64,000 nucleotides of DNA from Pseudomonas sp. MWU13-2100. Lineage in GTDB: Bacteria; Pseudomonadota; Gammaproteobacteria; Pseudomonadales; Pseudomonadaceae. Under the pieces are notes generated by a model. That model had not been told where the DNA came from and ran no database searches. It saw nothing but the letters and a program-made list of their open reading frames with translations. This document shows positions 28,943-37,797 of this stretch, one piece after another. How positions within the stretch are numbered: position 1 is the stretch's first letter; each line of letters starts with the position of its first letter. The position numbers and the translations under genes are program-made. The stretch is from NCBI RefSeq assembly GCF_023242365.1, contig NZ_JALLIX010000005.1, forward strand, positions 62,001 through 126,000. Direction: 5' to 3'.

Positions 28943-30256
28943 TTACGCTGCGCGCAAGGTGCGGGTCATGCGCAGGGCCAGCAGGCTGCCGGCAACGATC
29001 ACCGCGGCCAGCACATACAGGGCTGCGTCGGTGGAGCCGCTGGCGTCCTTGACCCAACCCACCAGGTACGGGCTGAGGAAGCCGGCCATCTGGCCCATGG
29101 AGTTGATCAGCGCCAGGCCACCGGCGGCCGCGCCGGCGCTGAGCAGGGCGGTGGGCACCGGCCAGAACATCGGCAGGCCGGTGAGGGCGCCCATGGTGGC
29201 AATCGTCAGGCCGAGAATCGCGATAGCCGGCGAGGTGGCGAAGTTGACCGCGATCAACAGGCCGATGGCGCCCATCAGCATCGGTACCACCAGGTGCCAG
29301 CGGCGTTCCTTGCGCAGGTCGGCGGAACGGCCTACCAGCAACATGAACACTGCCGCCAGCAGGTAGGGAATCGCACTGAGCCAGCCAATCACCAGGTTGT
29401 CGCTGAACCCCAGATTCTTGATGATCGACGGCAACCAGAAGTTGATGGCATAGACACCGCTCTGGATACAGAAGTAGATCAGGCCAAAGGCCCAGATAGC
29501 CGGGTTCTTGAACACTTCAGTCAGCGAGTCGCTGACCGTCTTGGGCTTGTTGGCGGCATCCTCGGCCTGGTCGGCTTCGAGTACCGCGCGTTCTTCCGCG
29601 GTCAGCCACTTGGCGTTGGCGAATCTATCCGCCAGCAGGAAAAATGCCGCAATGCCCAAGGCAATGGTCGGGATGCCCTGCAACAGGAACATCCACTGCC
29701 AGCCGGCAAGACCGCCTTGGCCTGCGCCAAAGTGGTTGAGGATCCAGCCGGAGAAAGGGCTGCCGAGCAATCCCGAGACCGGGATTGCCGACATGAACAG
29801 GGCCATGATCCGCCCGCGCCGGAAGCTCGGGAACCACTGCGAGAGGTACAGCACCACGCCGGGGAAGAAGCCGGCCTCGGCGGCCCCGGTGAGCAGGCGC
29901 AGGGTATAGAACTGGATCGGTGTGCTGACGAGCAGCAGGCAGGTCGACAGCACTCCCCAGGTGATCATCATCAGGGCGATCCAGCGCCGCGGACCGAAGC
30001 GGCTCAGCGCCAGGTTGCTCGGCACGCCGCAGAGCACGTAGCCGATAAAGAAAATCCCGGCTCCGAGGCCGTAGATGGTTTCGCTGAATTTCAACGCATC
30101 GAGCATCTGCAGCTTGGCAAATCCAACATTGACCCGGTCGAGGTAGTTGAACAGGTAGCAGATGAAGATGAAGGGAATCAGGCGCAGGGTGATGCGCTTG
30201 TATACGGCGTTTTTCAAGTCAGCGGTGGCCTGGGATAACGCGGCGCTCTGTGACAT
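28943..30256 (-). CDS. MFS transporter, anion:cation symporter family (GudP/GarP-like)
   Basis: 437 residues with twelve hydrophobic segments. Typical ACS-family marks are YLFNYLDRVNVGFAKLQM (first membrane segment), GAGIFFIGYVLCGVPSNLALSRFGPRRW, and RLLTGAAEAGFFPGVVLYLSQWFPSFRRGRIMALF. Family members import glucarate, galactarate, tartrate, hydroxyaromatic acids and similar organic anions. It is divergent from cdaR, a sugar-diacid regulator, with glycerate kinase further on, so glucarate/galactarate or glycerate is the likely substrate (inference). Confidence 0.9.
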   Translation of the reverse strand: MSQSAALSQATADLKNAVYKRITLRLIPFIFICYLFNYLDRVNVGFAKLQMLDALKFSETIYGLGAGIFFIGYVLCGVPSNLALSRFGPRRWIALMMITWGVLSTCLLLVSTPIQFYTLRLLTGAAEAGFFPGVVLYLSQWFPSFRRGRIMALFMSAIPVSGLLGSPFSGWILNHFGAGQGGLAGWQWMFLLQGIPTIALGIAAFFLLADRFANAKWLTAEERAVLEADQAEDAANKPKTVSDSLTEVFKNPAIWAFGLIYFCIQSGVYAINFWLPSIIKNLGFSDNLVIGWLSAIPYLLAAVFMLLVGRSADLRKERRWHLVVPMLMGAIGLLIAVNFATSPAIAILGLTIATMGALTGLPMFWPVPTALLSAGAAAGGLALINSMGQMAGFLSPYLVGWVKDASGSTDAALYVLAAVIVAGSLLALRMTRTLRAA

Positions 30257-30351
30257 GGCGGTCTCTCTTTATTATGATTTTTTGCGAGGCAAGGGTAACT
30301 TGATCGCCCTGTGAGTCTCGGTCACCCCAGCCTTGCTGTCTTTGTGCCAGT

Positions 30352-30379
30352 GCACAGGGTTTGCCGGTGTACCCTGTGC
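30352..30379. promoter_or_regulatory. Inverted repeat between MFS gene and cdaR
   Basis: GCACAGGGT and ACCCTGTGC are perfect 9-bp arms separated by 10 bases, 45 bases upstream of cdaR in the divergent gap. It is a candidate CdaR operator for both genes. Confidence 0.55.
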
Positions 30380-30423
30380 TGCTGAACAAACGTTGCTCCA
30401 CCTGAACCAAGGACCCTACCGCT

Positions 30424-31533
30424 ATGTTCGAACTGGACCATGACCTTGCGCAGGATATCGTCGATCGTGCGATGGCCATTCTGCCGTACAACGTCAATGT
30501 CATGGACAGCCAGGGCCTGATCCTGGGCAGTGGCGAACCGGAGCGGATCAATACCCGCCACGAAGGTGCGCAACTGGTGCTGGCGAACGGTCGGGTGGTG
30601 GTGATCGACGAGCAGGCGGCCAAGTGCCTGAAGGGCGTGCAGCCAGGGATCAACCTGCCGTTGATGCATGACGAACGGCTGATCGGCGTGCTGGGCATTA
30701 CCGGTGAGCCGGAGCAACTGCGCACGTACGCCGAACTGGTGCGCATGACCGCCGAAATGCTCGTCGGCCAGCGTCACCAGCAGGCCGAGCAGCAATGGCG
30801 GCGCCAGCGTTGCGACGACCTGCTGGCCTTGTTGCTCAGTGACGAAGGCGATTCGCCGCGCCTGATCGACGAGGCCCGGCAGATGGGGCTCAAGCCGCAG
30901 TTGTCACGGATTCCCTACCTGTTCGAACTGGACCCGGGACAGAGTGCCGAAGCACTGATGGCCTGGCTACAGTCACGTTATCCCGACAGTTGGTGCGTGA
31001 GCGGGTCGACCGCCTCGCTGCTGTGGTGTCGGCCGGCGACGGTGATCCTCGATGATCAGCGCCTGCTGGAGAAGCTCGACAGCCTGGGCTGGAAGATCGC
31101 CCGCGTTGCCGCGGGCGGCCAGGCTGATGGTTTGCAGGGTTTGCGTCGTTGCTATCGGCGGGTCGGTGATCTGCTTGCCTATGGCCGGGATGTCCTGCCC
31201 CACAGCCGCCTCTTGCAGCTCAATCGTTATCGTTTGCCGGTGATGCTCTGGCGGCATCGCAGCGACGATGCGCTGGAAGAGTTGCTCAAACCGTTGCGCA
31301 AGGTGATCGCCAAGGACAGTAACGGCCAATTGCTCGCCACCTTGCGCAGCTGGTGCGAACATGACGGTCAGAGCCAGGGCTGTGCCGAAGCACTGGGGAT
31401 TCATCGCAACAGCCTGCGCTATCGGATGGAGCGGATTGCCGAGATCAGCGGTGTCGACCCGCTGCGCCTGGACGGGATGCTGGCGTTGTACCTGGGGGTG
31501 CAATTACTGCCCCACAGCGAATCACCTTTGTAG
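30424..31533 (+). CDS. cdaR: CdaR-type sugar-diacid responsive activator
   Basis: 369 residues. The N-terminal diacid-recognition domain reads LDHDLAQDIVDRAMAILPYNVNVMDSQGLILGSGEPERI...HEGA (1-48) and continues with GVQPGINLPLMHDERLIGVLGITG. The C-terminus has the PucR-type helix-turn-helix (LATLRSWCEHDGQSQGCAEALGIHRNSLRYRMERI). CdaR proteins activate glucarate, galactarate and glycerate genes when sugar diacids are present. Divergent MFS transporter and downstream glycerate kinase genes agree. Confidence 0.93.
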   Translation: MFELDHDLAQDIVDRAMAILPYNVNVMDSQGLILGSGEPERINTRHEGAQLVLANGRVVVIDEQAAKCLKGVQPGINLPLMHDERLIGVLGITGEPEQLRTYAELVRMTAEMLVGQRHQQAEQQWRRQRCDDLLALLLSDEGDSPRLIDEARQMGLKPQLSRIPYLFELDPGQSAEALMAWLQSRYPDSWCVSGSTASLLWCRPATVILDDQRLLEKLDSLGWKIARVAAGGQADGLQGLRRCYRRVGDLLAYGRDVLPHSRLLQLNRYRLPVMLWRHRSDDALEELLKPLRKVIAKDSNGQLLATLRSWCEHDGQSQGCAEALGIHRNSLRYRMERIAEISGVDPLRLDGMLALYLGVQLLPHSESPL

Positions 31534-31595
31534 GAGCCGGCTTGCCGGCGATGAGGCCCTTGCGTCTCGCACCGTCCTTACCGCGGCTCCTGCAG
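31529..31595. repeat. REP-type element
   Basis: TGTAGGAGCCGGCTTGCCGG with a facing CGGCTCCTGCA arm, between cdaR and the glycerate kinase gene. Confidence 0.7.
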
Positions 31596-31724
31596 TGGAT
31601 TGTGCAGGCCACCAGGGTGGTTTGTAGGAATGAACAATAAAGCCTGCCCCGACTTGTGCAGCAGACCGGCGTCATTCCCTGTTTCAACTGGCAGCATGGA
31701 CGTCACAAGAACTGGAGATCGCCC

Positions 31725-32876
31725 ATGAAAATCATCATCGCCCCCGACTCATTCAAGGACAGCCTCAGCGCCGAAGGTGTGGCCCGGGCGATTGCCGAAG
31801 GCCTGGCGCGGGTACTGCCCGAGGCGCAGTTGATTGAATGCCCGATGGCCGACGGTGGTGAGGGGACGGTCGCTTCGGTGTTGGCCGCGTGCAACGGCGA
31901 GCTGCGCAGCCTGCGCGTCCGTGGTCCTTTGGGCGACCCGGTGAACGCGCATTGGGGCTGGTTGCCGACAAGCGCCACGGCGATTATTGAAATGGCCGAG
32001 GCCAGTGGCTTGCAACTGGTTCCGAATGAGCAGCGTGACGCCTGCATCACCAGCACCTACGGCACTGGCGAACTGATCCGCGCGGCCCTGGATGCCGGGG
32101 CGCAGCGGATCATCCTGGCGATTGGCGGCAGTGCCACCAACGATGCCGGTGCCGGTGCCTTGCAGGCCCTGGGCGTGGGCTTGTTCGATGCTCGCGGGCA
32201 GGTCGTGCCGGCGGGTGGCCTGGCCCTGGCCGGGGTGGGGCGAGTGGCACTGGAAGGTATCGACCCGCGTATCGACCAGGTGCGTTTCGAGATCGCCGCC
32301 GACGTGAACAATCCTTTGTGCGGCGAGCAGGGCGCCTCGGCAATCTTCGGTCCGCAGAAAGGCGCGACACCGGACCAGGTGCGCGAGCTGGATGCGGCCC
32401 TCGGGCATTTTGCCGATCTGTGCGCGCAGGTGCTGGGCCGGGATGTGCGTGACGAGCCGGGCAGCGGTGCGGCGGGTGGCCTGGGGTTTGCCGCCAAGGC
32501 GTTCTTCGGGGCGCGTTTTCGTCCCGGTGTGGAGGTGGTCGCTGAGTTGGTGGGGTTGGCCGAGGCGGTACGCGGTGCCGACCTGGTCATTACTGGCGAA
32601 GGCCGCTTCGATGCCCAGACCTTGCGCGGCAAGACCCCGTTTGGCGTGGCGCGGATCGCCAAGGAGCAAGGTGTACCGGTGATCGTACTGGCCGGAACCC
32701 TTGGCGAAGGTTATGAGCAGATGTATGCCCACGGGGTCGACGCGGCCTTTGCCCTGGCGTCCGGGCCCATGAGTCTGGAACAGGCCTGTCGCGAGGCGCC
32801 GCGCCTGCTGAGTGCGCGAGCTGGGGACATTGCCCGGGTCTGGACGCTGGCGGCAAGGGCTGTCCGTGAAGAATGA
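31725..32876 (+). CDS. garK: Glycerate kinase (GarK/GlxK family)
   Basis: 383 residues from MKIIIAPDSFKDSLSAEGVARAIAEG, the family N-terminus, with GGAG 9 bases upstream. Conserved elements are CPMADGGEGTVASVL, AIGGSATNDAGAGALQALG, NNPLCGEQGASAIFGPQKGA and ITGEGRFDAQTLRGKTPFGVA. It phosphorylates glycerate to 2-phosphoglycerate, the last step of glucarate/galactarate or glyoxylate assimilation. It lies downstream of cdaR on the same strand. Confidence 0.95.
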   Translation: MKIIIAPDSFKDSLSAEGVARAIAEGLARVLPEAQLIECPMADGGEGTVASVLAACNGELRSLRVRGPLGDPVNAHWGWLPTSATAIIEMAEASGLQLVPNEQRDACITSTYGTGELIRAALDAGAQRIILAIGGSATNDAGAGALQALGVGLFDARGQVVPAGGLALAGVGRVALEGIDPRIDQVRFEIAADVNNPLCGEQGASAIFGPQKGATPDQVRELDAALGHFADLCAQVLGRDVRDEPGSGAAGGLGFAAKAFFGARFRPGVEVVAELVGLAEAVRGADLVITGEGRFDAQTLRGKTPFGVARIAKEQGVPVIVLAGTLGEGYEQMYAHGVDAAFALASGPMSLEQACREAPRLLSARAGDIARVWTLAARAVREE

Positions 32877-32960
32877 TGATGCCTGGTGTTTCCTCCGGCC
32901 ATTCAAGGCTAAGCTTGCGATCAGTCCAAGGTTTCGGACTTGTCTGCCCGGAGATGCTCT

Positions 32961-33578
32961 ATGGCTCGTGCCCGCCCGCAACTGATCAGCGCAAAGCTTG
33001 CAAAACTGCACCCCACCCAAGTCACCGTCGGCCTGCAAGAGGTCGCCCTCAAGCGAGCCCAATGGCAGACCCTCAAGCGCAAGGAGCGCGAAACCGCCCT
33101 CGATAATCACTGGTTTCCCTGCGTCCTCGGGCCTGAAGGTCGGCACTATATCGTCGATCACCATCACTTCGGCCTGGCGCTGATGCAGGAAGAGGTGAAG
33201 AAGGTCTCGCTGGTGGTACTCAAGGACCTCTCGTTCGTCGAGCCCGCGAGCTTCTGGACCATCATGGACTTCCACCAGTGGGTTCATCCCTACGATGCCA
33301 AGGGCATTCGCCGCGGTTACGACAAGGTGCCAGGATCCATCAATGAGCTGCAGGACGACCCCTATCGCAGCCTGGCGGGTGCCTTGCGCCGGGCCGGTGG
33401 CTTTGCCAAGGACGTCACGCCCTTCAGCGAGTTTCTCTGGGCCGATTTCTTCCGCACGCGCATAAGCGCCGCCGAACTGAGCGCGCCCAGCGAGCAGGTG
33501 CAGGCGACCGCCCTCAAGTTGGCCCGCAGCCAGGCCGCGCGTTATCTGCCGGGGTGGAGTGGTCCGATCGATGCCTGA
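32961..33578 (+). CDS. ParB/sulfiredoxin-fold (ParBc_2-like) protein
   Basis: 205 residues from MARARPQLISAKLAKLHPTQVTVGLQEVALKR, with GGAG 7 bases upstream. The core VTVGLQEVALKRAQW...FPCVLGPEGRHYIVDHHHFGLAL resembles the ParB-like nuclease domain family often annotated ParBc_2, in which a DRHH-like motif follows the ParB N-terminal fold. No helix-turn-helix partitioning domain is present, so it is not a chromosome ParB. Its stop overlaps the start of the SulP gene (ATGCCTGA, 8 bases), showing coupling. Biochemical role unknown. Confidence 0.7.
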   Translation: MARARPQLISAKLAKLHPTQVTVGLQEVALKRAQWQTLKRKERETALDNHWFPCVLGPEGRHYIVDHHHFGLALMQEEVKKVSLVVLKDLSFVEPASFWTIMDFHQWVHPYDAKGIRRGYDKVPGSINELQDDPYRSLAGALRRAGGFAKDVTPFSEFLWADFFRTRISAAELSAPSEQVQATALKLARSQAARYLPGWSGPIDA

Positions 33579-35250
33579 GCCGTCCGCGCTGCCTACCCCG
33601 ATGCCCGCCGAGCAACCGAAACGCGGCTGGGCCGACTTGATTGCCGGGCTGTCGATTGCCGGTCTGCTGTTACCTGAGGCGGTCGCCTATTCGAGTATCG
33701 CCAATCTACCGCCCCAGGCCGGGGTCATTGCGCTCTTCGTCGGGCTGTTCTGCTACGGCCTGTTCGGTACCAGCCGTTATGCCATCGTCTCGGCGACCTC
33801 GTCGTCGGCCGCGGTGCTGGCGGCGGCCACGGTCTCGGTGGCGGGTCCCGACATGGCGCTGCGCCTGACCATGGCCATCGGTCTGGTGATGATCACCGGC
33901 CTGATGTTCCTGCTCGCCGGCCTGTTCAAACTGGGCAGTGTCACGTCGTTTATTGCCAAGCCGGTGTTGCGTGGCTTTGCCTTCGGCCTGGCGGTAACGA
34001 TCATCCTCAAGCAGGTCGCGAGCATCGTCCATGTGAGTCCCGCCCACAGCGATCTGATCCGCTTCGTGCCGGAATTGCTCAGTCAGTTGCCGCGCTGGAA
34101 CTGGGCCGGGGTCGCGGTGGCGGCTGTCGCCCTGGTCCTGCTCTCGATACTGGGCCGCTACCGGCGTTTGCCGGGCGGGTTGCTGGTGGTGATGCTTGGC
34201 GTCGCGGCCGGAGAATGGCTGGATCTGCCTGGCTACGGCGTCAACCTGATCGGCGTGATCGACCTGCAACTGACGGTGCCGTCGCTGCCGCGCCTGGTCT
34301 TCACCGACTGGCTCAAGCTGGTGGAACTGGGCTTTGCCATGGTGATGATTCTCTACGCCGAGTCCTACGGCTCCATCAGCGCCTTTGCCCTCAAACACGG
34401 TGACCGGGTGAACTCCAACCGTGACCTGCTGGTACTGGGCGGCGCCAACCTGTTGTCCGGCCTGTTCCATGGCATGCCCGCCGGTGCCGGCTACTCGGCG
34501 ACCTCGGCCAATGACGCTGCGGGTGCGACCTCACGTTTGGCCGGGGTGGTGGCGGCACTGGTGGTGCTGGTGATCGTATTGACCTTGTTGCCGCTGATCG
34601 CCCTGACGCCGGAACCGGTGCTGGCGGCCATCGTCATTCATGCCTTGACCCGGGCCCTGAGCCTGGAGCCCTTGCATCGCTACTTTGTCTGGCGGCGGGA
34701 TCGTGTCCTGGCGATCTGCGCGGTGGCCGCGGTACTTCTGCTCGGGGTGTTGGACGGCTTGCTGGCGGCGGTGGCGATCAGCCTGATGCTGATGTTGCGG
34801 CAAATGTCCTCGGCGTCGGTCCAGGTGCTCGGGCATATTGCCGACGGCCATGATTTCGTCGACTGCCAATTGCATCCCCAGGCACGGGAAGTCCCTGGGC
34901 TGCTGATCGTGCGCCCGGGCGAGCCGTTGTTCTTCGCCAACGCCGAACGCATCCTCGGCAGCGTCTCGCGGCGGGTTCGCGAGCAAGGAGATGCCGTGCA
35001 CTCGGTGATTCTCAGCCTGGAGGAGTCGCCGGACCTGGATGGCACCAGCCTGGAAGCCCTGCAAGACTTCATCGCGCGTTTCCCGACCGAGGGCAAGCGC
35101 CTGTTGTTCGCACGTTTGAAGCAGGGCGCGCATCAGGCCTTGTTGTCGCTACCGGCCGAGACGCTGGCACAGGTGACGCTCAGTGACTTGAGCGTGTATG
35201 CGGTAGTGCAGCAGGTCAATCAGCCACTGGGCACTGGCGTCGCAAGCTGA
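33571..35250 (+). CDS. SulP-family anion transporter with STAS domain (second copy)
   Basis: 559 residues. The start MPEPSALPTPMPAEQPKRGWADLIAGLSIAGLLLPEAVAYSSIA overlaps the ParB-like gene. Multiple membrane segments and GMPAGAGYSATSANDAAGATSRLAG are SulP features. The C-terminal STAS domain (about 430-550) includes VHSVILSLEESPDLDGTSLEALQDFIARFP. It is longer than, and clearly different from, the SulP at 18394. A sulfate, carbonate or carboxylate anion is likely. A G+C-rich hairpin follows. Confidence 0.9.
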   Translation: MPEPSALPTPMPAEQPKRGWADLIAGLSIAGLLLPEAVAYSSIANLPPQAGVIALFVGLFCYGLFGTSRYAIVSATSSSAAVLAAATVSVAGPDMALRLTMAIGLVMITGLMFLLAGLFKLGSVTSFIAKPVLRGFAFGLAVTIILKQVASIVHVSPAHSDLIRFVPELLSQLPRWNWAGVAVAAVALVLLSILGRYRRLPGGLLVVMLGVAAGEWLDLPGYGVNLIGVIDLQLTVPSLPRLVFTDWLKLVELGFAMVMILYAESYGSISAFALKHGDRVNSNRDLLVLGGANLLSGLFHGMPAGAGYSATSANDAAGATSRLAGVVAALVVLVIVLTLLPLIALTPEPVLAAIVIHALTRALSLEPLHRYFVWRRDRVLAICAVAAVLLLGVLDGLLAAVAISLMLMLRQMSSASVQVLGHIADGHDFVDCQLHPQAREVPGLLIVRPGEPLFFANAERILGSVSRRVREQGDAVHSVILSLEESPDLDGTSLEALQDFIARFPTEGKRLLFARLKQGAHQALLSLPAETLAQVTLSDLSVYAVVQQVNQPLGTGVAS

Positions 35251-35260
35251 CCTTTGCCGG

Positions 35261-35294
35261 TTGGGAGCCCCGTGCGAGCGCGCAGGGCTCCCAA
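35261..35294. terminator. G+C-rich hairpin after the second SulP gene
   Basis: TTGGGAGCCC / GGGCTCCCAA, 10-bp arms and a 14-base loop, 11 bases after the stop. It lacks a T-run. The pncA remnant homology ends inside the right arm. Confidence 0.45.
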
Positions 35295-35433
35295 GCGGTT
35301 GATCAGCGGTACGATCTCGTCACCGCCCTGGACCGCCAACTGGCCGCCGGGAATGAAGTCATTCTGCATATCCGATCACGACCAGGGCGCAACGCGGGTC
35401 GTTCAGCGGCGGCAGGTGTTGAAACGGGGACAT
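35289..35433 (-). pseudogene. pncA: Nicotinamidase (pncA) remnant, frameshifted and truncated
   Basis: A perfect AAGGAGG site precedes ATG at 35433. The frame reads MSPFQHLPPLNDPRCALVVI, then one extra G (near 35373) breaks it. The next frame continues DMQNDFIPGGQLAVQGGDE and IVPLINRLG to about 35289. This is the N-terminal quarter of PncA (CALVVIDVQNDFIPGG...LINRL is its hallmark, with the catalytic Asp). The catalytic Lys and Cys and the remaining 160 or so residues are absent. The gene is dead; an intact copy elsewhere would be needed for NAD salvage. Confidence 0.8.
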
Positions 35434-35578
35434 AAGACCTCCTTGGAAATGGGATGCGGCCTGGAGGATTCTAGTCGTTGCGGCTGCGCCAGGCAGCATC
35501 TCGGACTGTCGGTGGCCTGCCGTCAGAGGGGTAAGTCATTGGCCAGGTGGATGGGGGGTGGTCTCGCCACCGCCGTCG

Positions 35579-35663
35579 CCTGCAAGCCGGCTCCCACAGG
35601 TTTGCGCTCGCCGCCAAATATTGTCGAGCACAGAGTTCTGTAGGCGCCGGCTTGCTGGCGATA
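35579..35663. repeat. REP-type inverted pair
   Basis: GCAAGCCGGCTCCCACAGG facing GTAGGCGCCGGCTTGCTGG, downstream of the anti-sigma gene. Confidence 0.7.
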
Positions 35664-35688
35664 GCGTCGGTACAGCTTGCATCGTCAG

Positions 35689-36477
35689 TCAGCTGGCAAA
35701 ACGCTGCCTGAGCAGGTCGGCCATGCCATTGAGCTCTGCCACCGAATTGTGTCCGATCAACATGTAGGCATAGGTCGGCCCGGACCAGAACACCACGTTC
35801 ATGCCATGGCGTACTTCCTGCGCCATGGCCCGGGTCCCGGTTTTCGAGTGGGTGATACACAACGCCAGCGGCCCGTGTTGCGGATCCAGGTAGTTGATCT
35901 GGGCAATCGGTATATGTTCGTACTCCAGCATCTGCGCGCGCTTGAGTTGCGCGACCGGCAGTTGTACCTGTGCCGGCTCAAGGGCCAAGCCCAGGTGTTG
36001 TTGAACACTTTGCAGTTGCGCTCGATGATCGGCGTCGCCGCTGGGCAGGTTCTCGAGGGTCTGCGCCGTGTAGAGCGCCATGTAGTCGGCCACCAGCCCG
36101 CGCCAGCTGATTTCACTGGACGGCGCGGGTGTCTGCCAGCGCTGGAACAGTCGGTCCGCGGCAATTCCCGCGACCATGAAGCTGGCCGCCACGGCGAGAA
36201 AGCTGCGTCGGCTCATTGGCGCCGCGGCCATTTTTTCTGTCGGCAGGGCGTGCAGCATGGCCTCCAGACGGGCCTGAGGCGCCTGTTTGAGCAGTTCGCC
36301 ATAGGCGGCCTGGAACGGCAGGTCACTGCGCATCAGCCACTCGAGACGCTCGGCAACGGCTTCGTCACGAGCCAGGGCGGCTTCGATCCGGCTGCGCTCC
36401 TCGGCGTCCACTTCGTCGTCGAGAAAGGCCACCAGCTGTTCATCCGTAGGGGTGTAGTGCGAAAGCTGGTCAGTCAT
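35689..36477 (-). CDS. Membrane anti-sigma factor
   Basis: 262 residues. The cytoplasmic N-terminus (LVAFLDDEVDAEERSRIEAAL, about 14-34) is the zinc-less anti-sigma motif region. A single membrane segment (about 94-110) begins SRRSFLAVAASFMVAGIAADRL, with a twin-arginine pair just before it. The periplasmic domain (about 110-262) has no recognised fold. The ATG overlaps the sigma gene stop (ATGA), so the two proteins are translationally coupled, as is usual for ECF sigma/anti-sigma pairs. Confidence 0.85.
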   Translation of the reverse strand: MTDQLSHYTPTDEQLVAFLDDEVDAEERSRIEAALARDEAVAERLEWLMRSDLPFQAAYGELLKQAPQARLEAMLHALPTEKMAAAPMSRRSFLAVAASFMVAGIAADRLFQRWQTPAPSSEISWRGLVADYMALYTAQTLENLPSGDADHRAQLQSVQQHLGLALEPAQVQLPVAQLKRAQMLEYEHIPIAQINYLDPQHGPLALCITHSKTGTRAMAQEVRHGMNVVFWSGPTYAYMLIGHNSVAELNGMADLLRQRFAS

Positions 36478-37019
36478 CGCCGTTCTCCGCTGTTTGCGCT
36501 GGGCACCGCACGCAACGGCGGATGCTCCGCCAGTTTTACGCGTGCGGCGGCCAACCGGCTCATGACCGTACCGATGGGCACTTCGAGCACCTGGGCCACT
36601 TCTTTGTAGGACAGACCTTCGACATAGGCGAGAAACACCGTTTCGCGCTGGGCGTCGGGCAGGGCATCGACGCGCTTGATCACCTGGGAAGCCAGTACGT
36701 GGGTCTGTACCGCCTGCTCGCCATCGAAGCTCAGGGCTTGGTCGGCATCGACCTGGCCCTGGCCGCGGCGCACCCGCTGGGAGCGCACTTCATTGAGCCA
36801 GATCGAGTGCAGGATGCTCAGCAGCCAGCGGTCCAGGCGCGTGCCTGAGACGAACTGGTCGCCGCGCTCCAAGGCGCGGACACAGGTGGACTGCACCAGG
36901 TCCTCGGCGACATGGCGTTGGCGCGACAGCACCAGCGCGTAACGCCATAGGCGTGGCAGGTGCTGTCCCATCTCGGTGCGTATTTCCTTGTCGCTGGCGA
37001 TGACAACCTCCGCCTTCAA
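36474..37019 (-). CDS. ECF RNA polymerase sigma factor
   Basis: 181 residues from a TTG; an ATG at 36971 (residue 17) is the alternative start. Region 2: LWRYALVLSRQRHVAEDLVQSTCVRALER and LDRWLLSILHSIWLNEVRSQ. Region 4: LPDAQRETVFLAYVEGLSYKEVAQVLEVPIGTVMSRLAAARVKL with its helix-turn-helix. This is the RpoE-like compact ECF type. It lies between a TPR gene and the anti-sigma gene in one operon. Its signal is unknown. Confidence 0.9.
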   Translation of the reverse strand: MKAEVVIASDKEIRTEMGQHLPRLWRYALVLSRQRHVAEDLVQSTCVRALERGDQFVSGTRLDRWLLSILHSIWLNEVRSQRVRRGQGQVDADQALSFDGEQAVQTHVLASQVIKRVDALPDAQRETVFLAYVEGLSYKEVAQVLEVPIGTVMSRLAAARVKLAEHPPLRAVPSANSGERR

Positions 37020-37025
37020 CGGTGA

Positions 37026-37568
37026 TCAGCTGGGGATCCGGTGCGCGATGGCGTCGGCCAGGTCTTCATATTCTTCGCAACCGCTGCCGCAAAGCGACTT
37101 GATGGTCTGCAACTGCACCTGGGCGAGGTCGATGCGGCCTTTGATCACGTAGGCTTCGCCGAGGTATTCACGGACTTGAGCGTAGTTCGGGTCCAGTTCC
37201 AGGGCTTGCAGATAGTAGCCAATGCCTTCGTCGGTGCGACCCAATTTGCGGGTGGCATAGCCGCGATAGTTGAGGGCCTTGGCGGTATTGGGTTGCTTGA
37301 GGGTGTCGAGCAGGTCCAGGGCGGCCTGGTAATCGCCGTTCTTGGCCAGGCGGTAGGCGTAGTCGGTGCGATCTTCATCCGGTGTCAGACTGCTGACATA
37401 CGGGATGCAGGCTTTTTTCGCCTTGTTCCACACCTGACCCTTGGGACAGGTAGGTGGCATGGATTCCGGCTTCTCGCCCGAAGCCAGTGCCGGCGTGCTC
37501 AACAGGGCCCCGGCCAGGCAACTGGCAGCCAGGAAGGGAACCGCGAATGTGGCTTTACGAATACTCAT
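37026..37568 (-). CDS. Periplasmic TPR-repeat protein
   Basis: 180 residues. A signal peptide MSIRKATFAVPFLAASCLAGALLSTPALA is followed by a Cys-containing stretch (CPKGQVWNKAKKACIPYV). TPR helices follow (YAYRLAKNGDYQAALDLLDTLKQPN, ALNYRGYATRKLGRTDEGIGYYLQALELDPN, AQVREYLGEAYVIKGRIDLAQ). It ends 6 bases before the sigma gene. It is the first gene of the ECF operon, perhaps a sensor or target in the envelope. Confidence 0.85.
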   Translation of the reverse strand: MSIRKATFAVPFLAASCLAGALLSTPALASGEKPESMPPTCPKGQVWNKAKKACIPYVSSLTPDEDRTDYAYRLAKNGDYQAALDLLDTLKQPNTAKALNYRGYATRKLGRTDEGIGYYLQALELDPNYAQVREYLGEAYVIKGRIDLAQVQLQTIKSLCGSGCEEYEDLADAIAHRIPS

Positions 37569-37721
37569 CGGTAATGCTCCGGTATCTGTTGGCTAGTAGA
37601 CGCTGTTGCAGTGGGTCTTATTCACATCTGCTGAAATTTATTTGCGCTGCCAGGTGGCAGGGCGGCGGTTACAGTGGTTATGGATTGAACACTCGATGTT
37701 CCGGATTTATTCATTCCAGCA

Positions 37722-37747
37722 GAAAAAAATCGCCCGGCGGGCGATTT
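37722..37747 (-). terminator. Rho-independent terminator downstream of the DUF1348 gene
   Basis: AAATCGCCCGGCGGGCGATTT hairpin. On the minus strand it is followed by a run of seven T. It ends transcription from 37798 before the TPR promoter. Confidence 0.75.
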
Positions 37748-37797
37748 CTGTTCAAAGCGATCGTTCCCACCCGGGGGGCGGGAATGATCGAGAGAGG

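Noticed and set aside
31749..33287. 512-codon minus-strand frame over the glycerate kinase and ParB-like genes
   Set aside because: Antisense to two well-supported genes; shadow reading frame.
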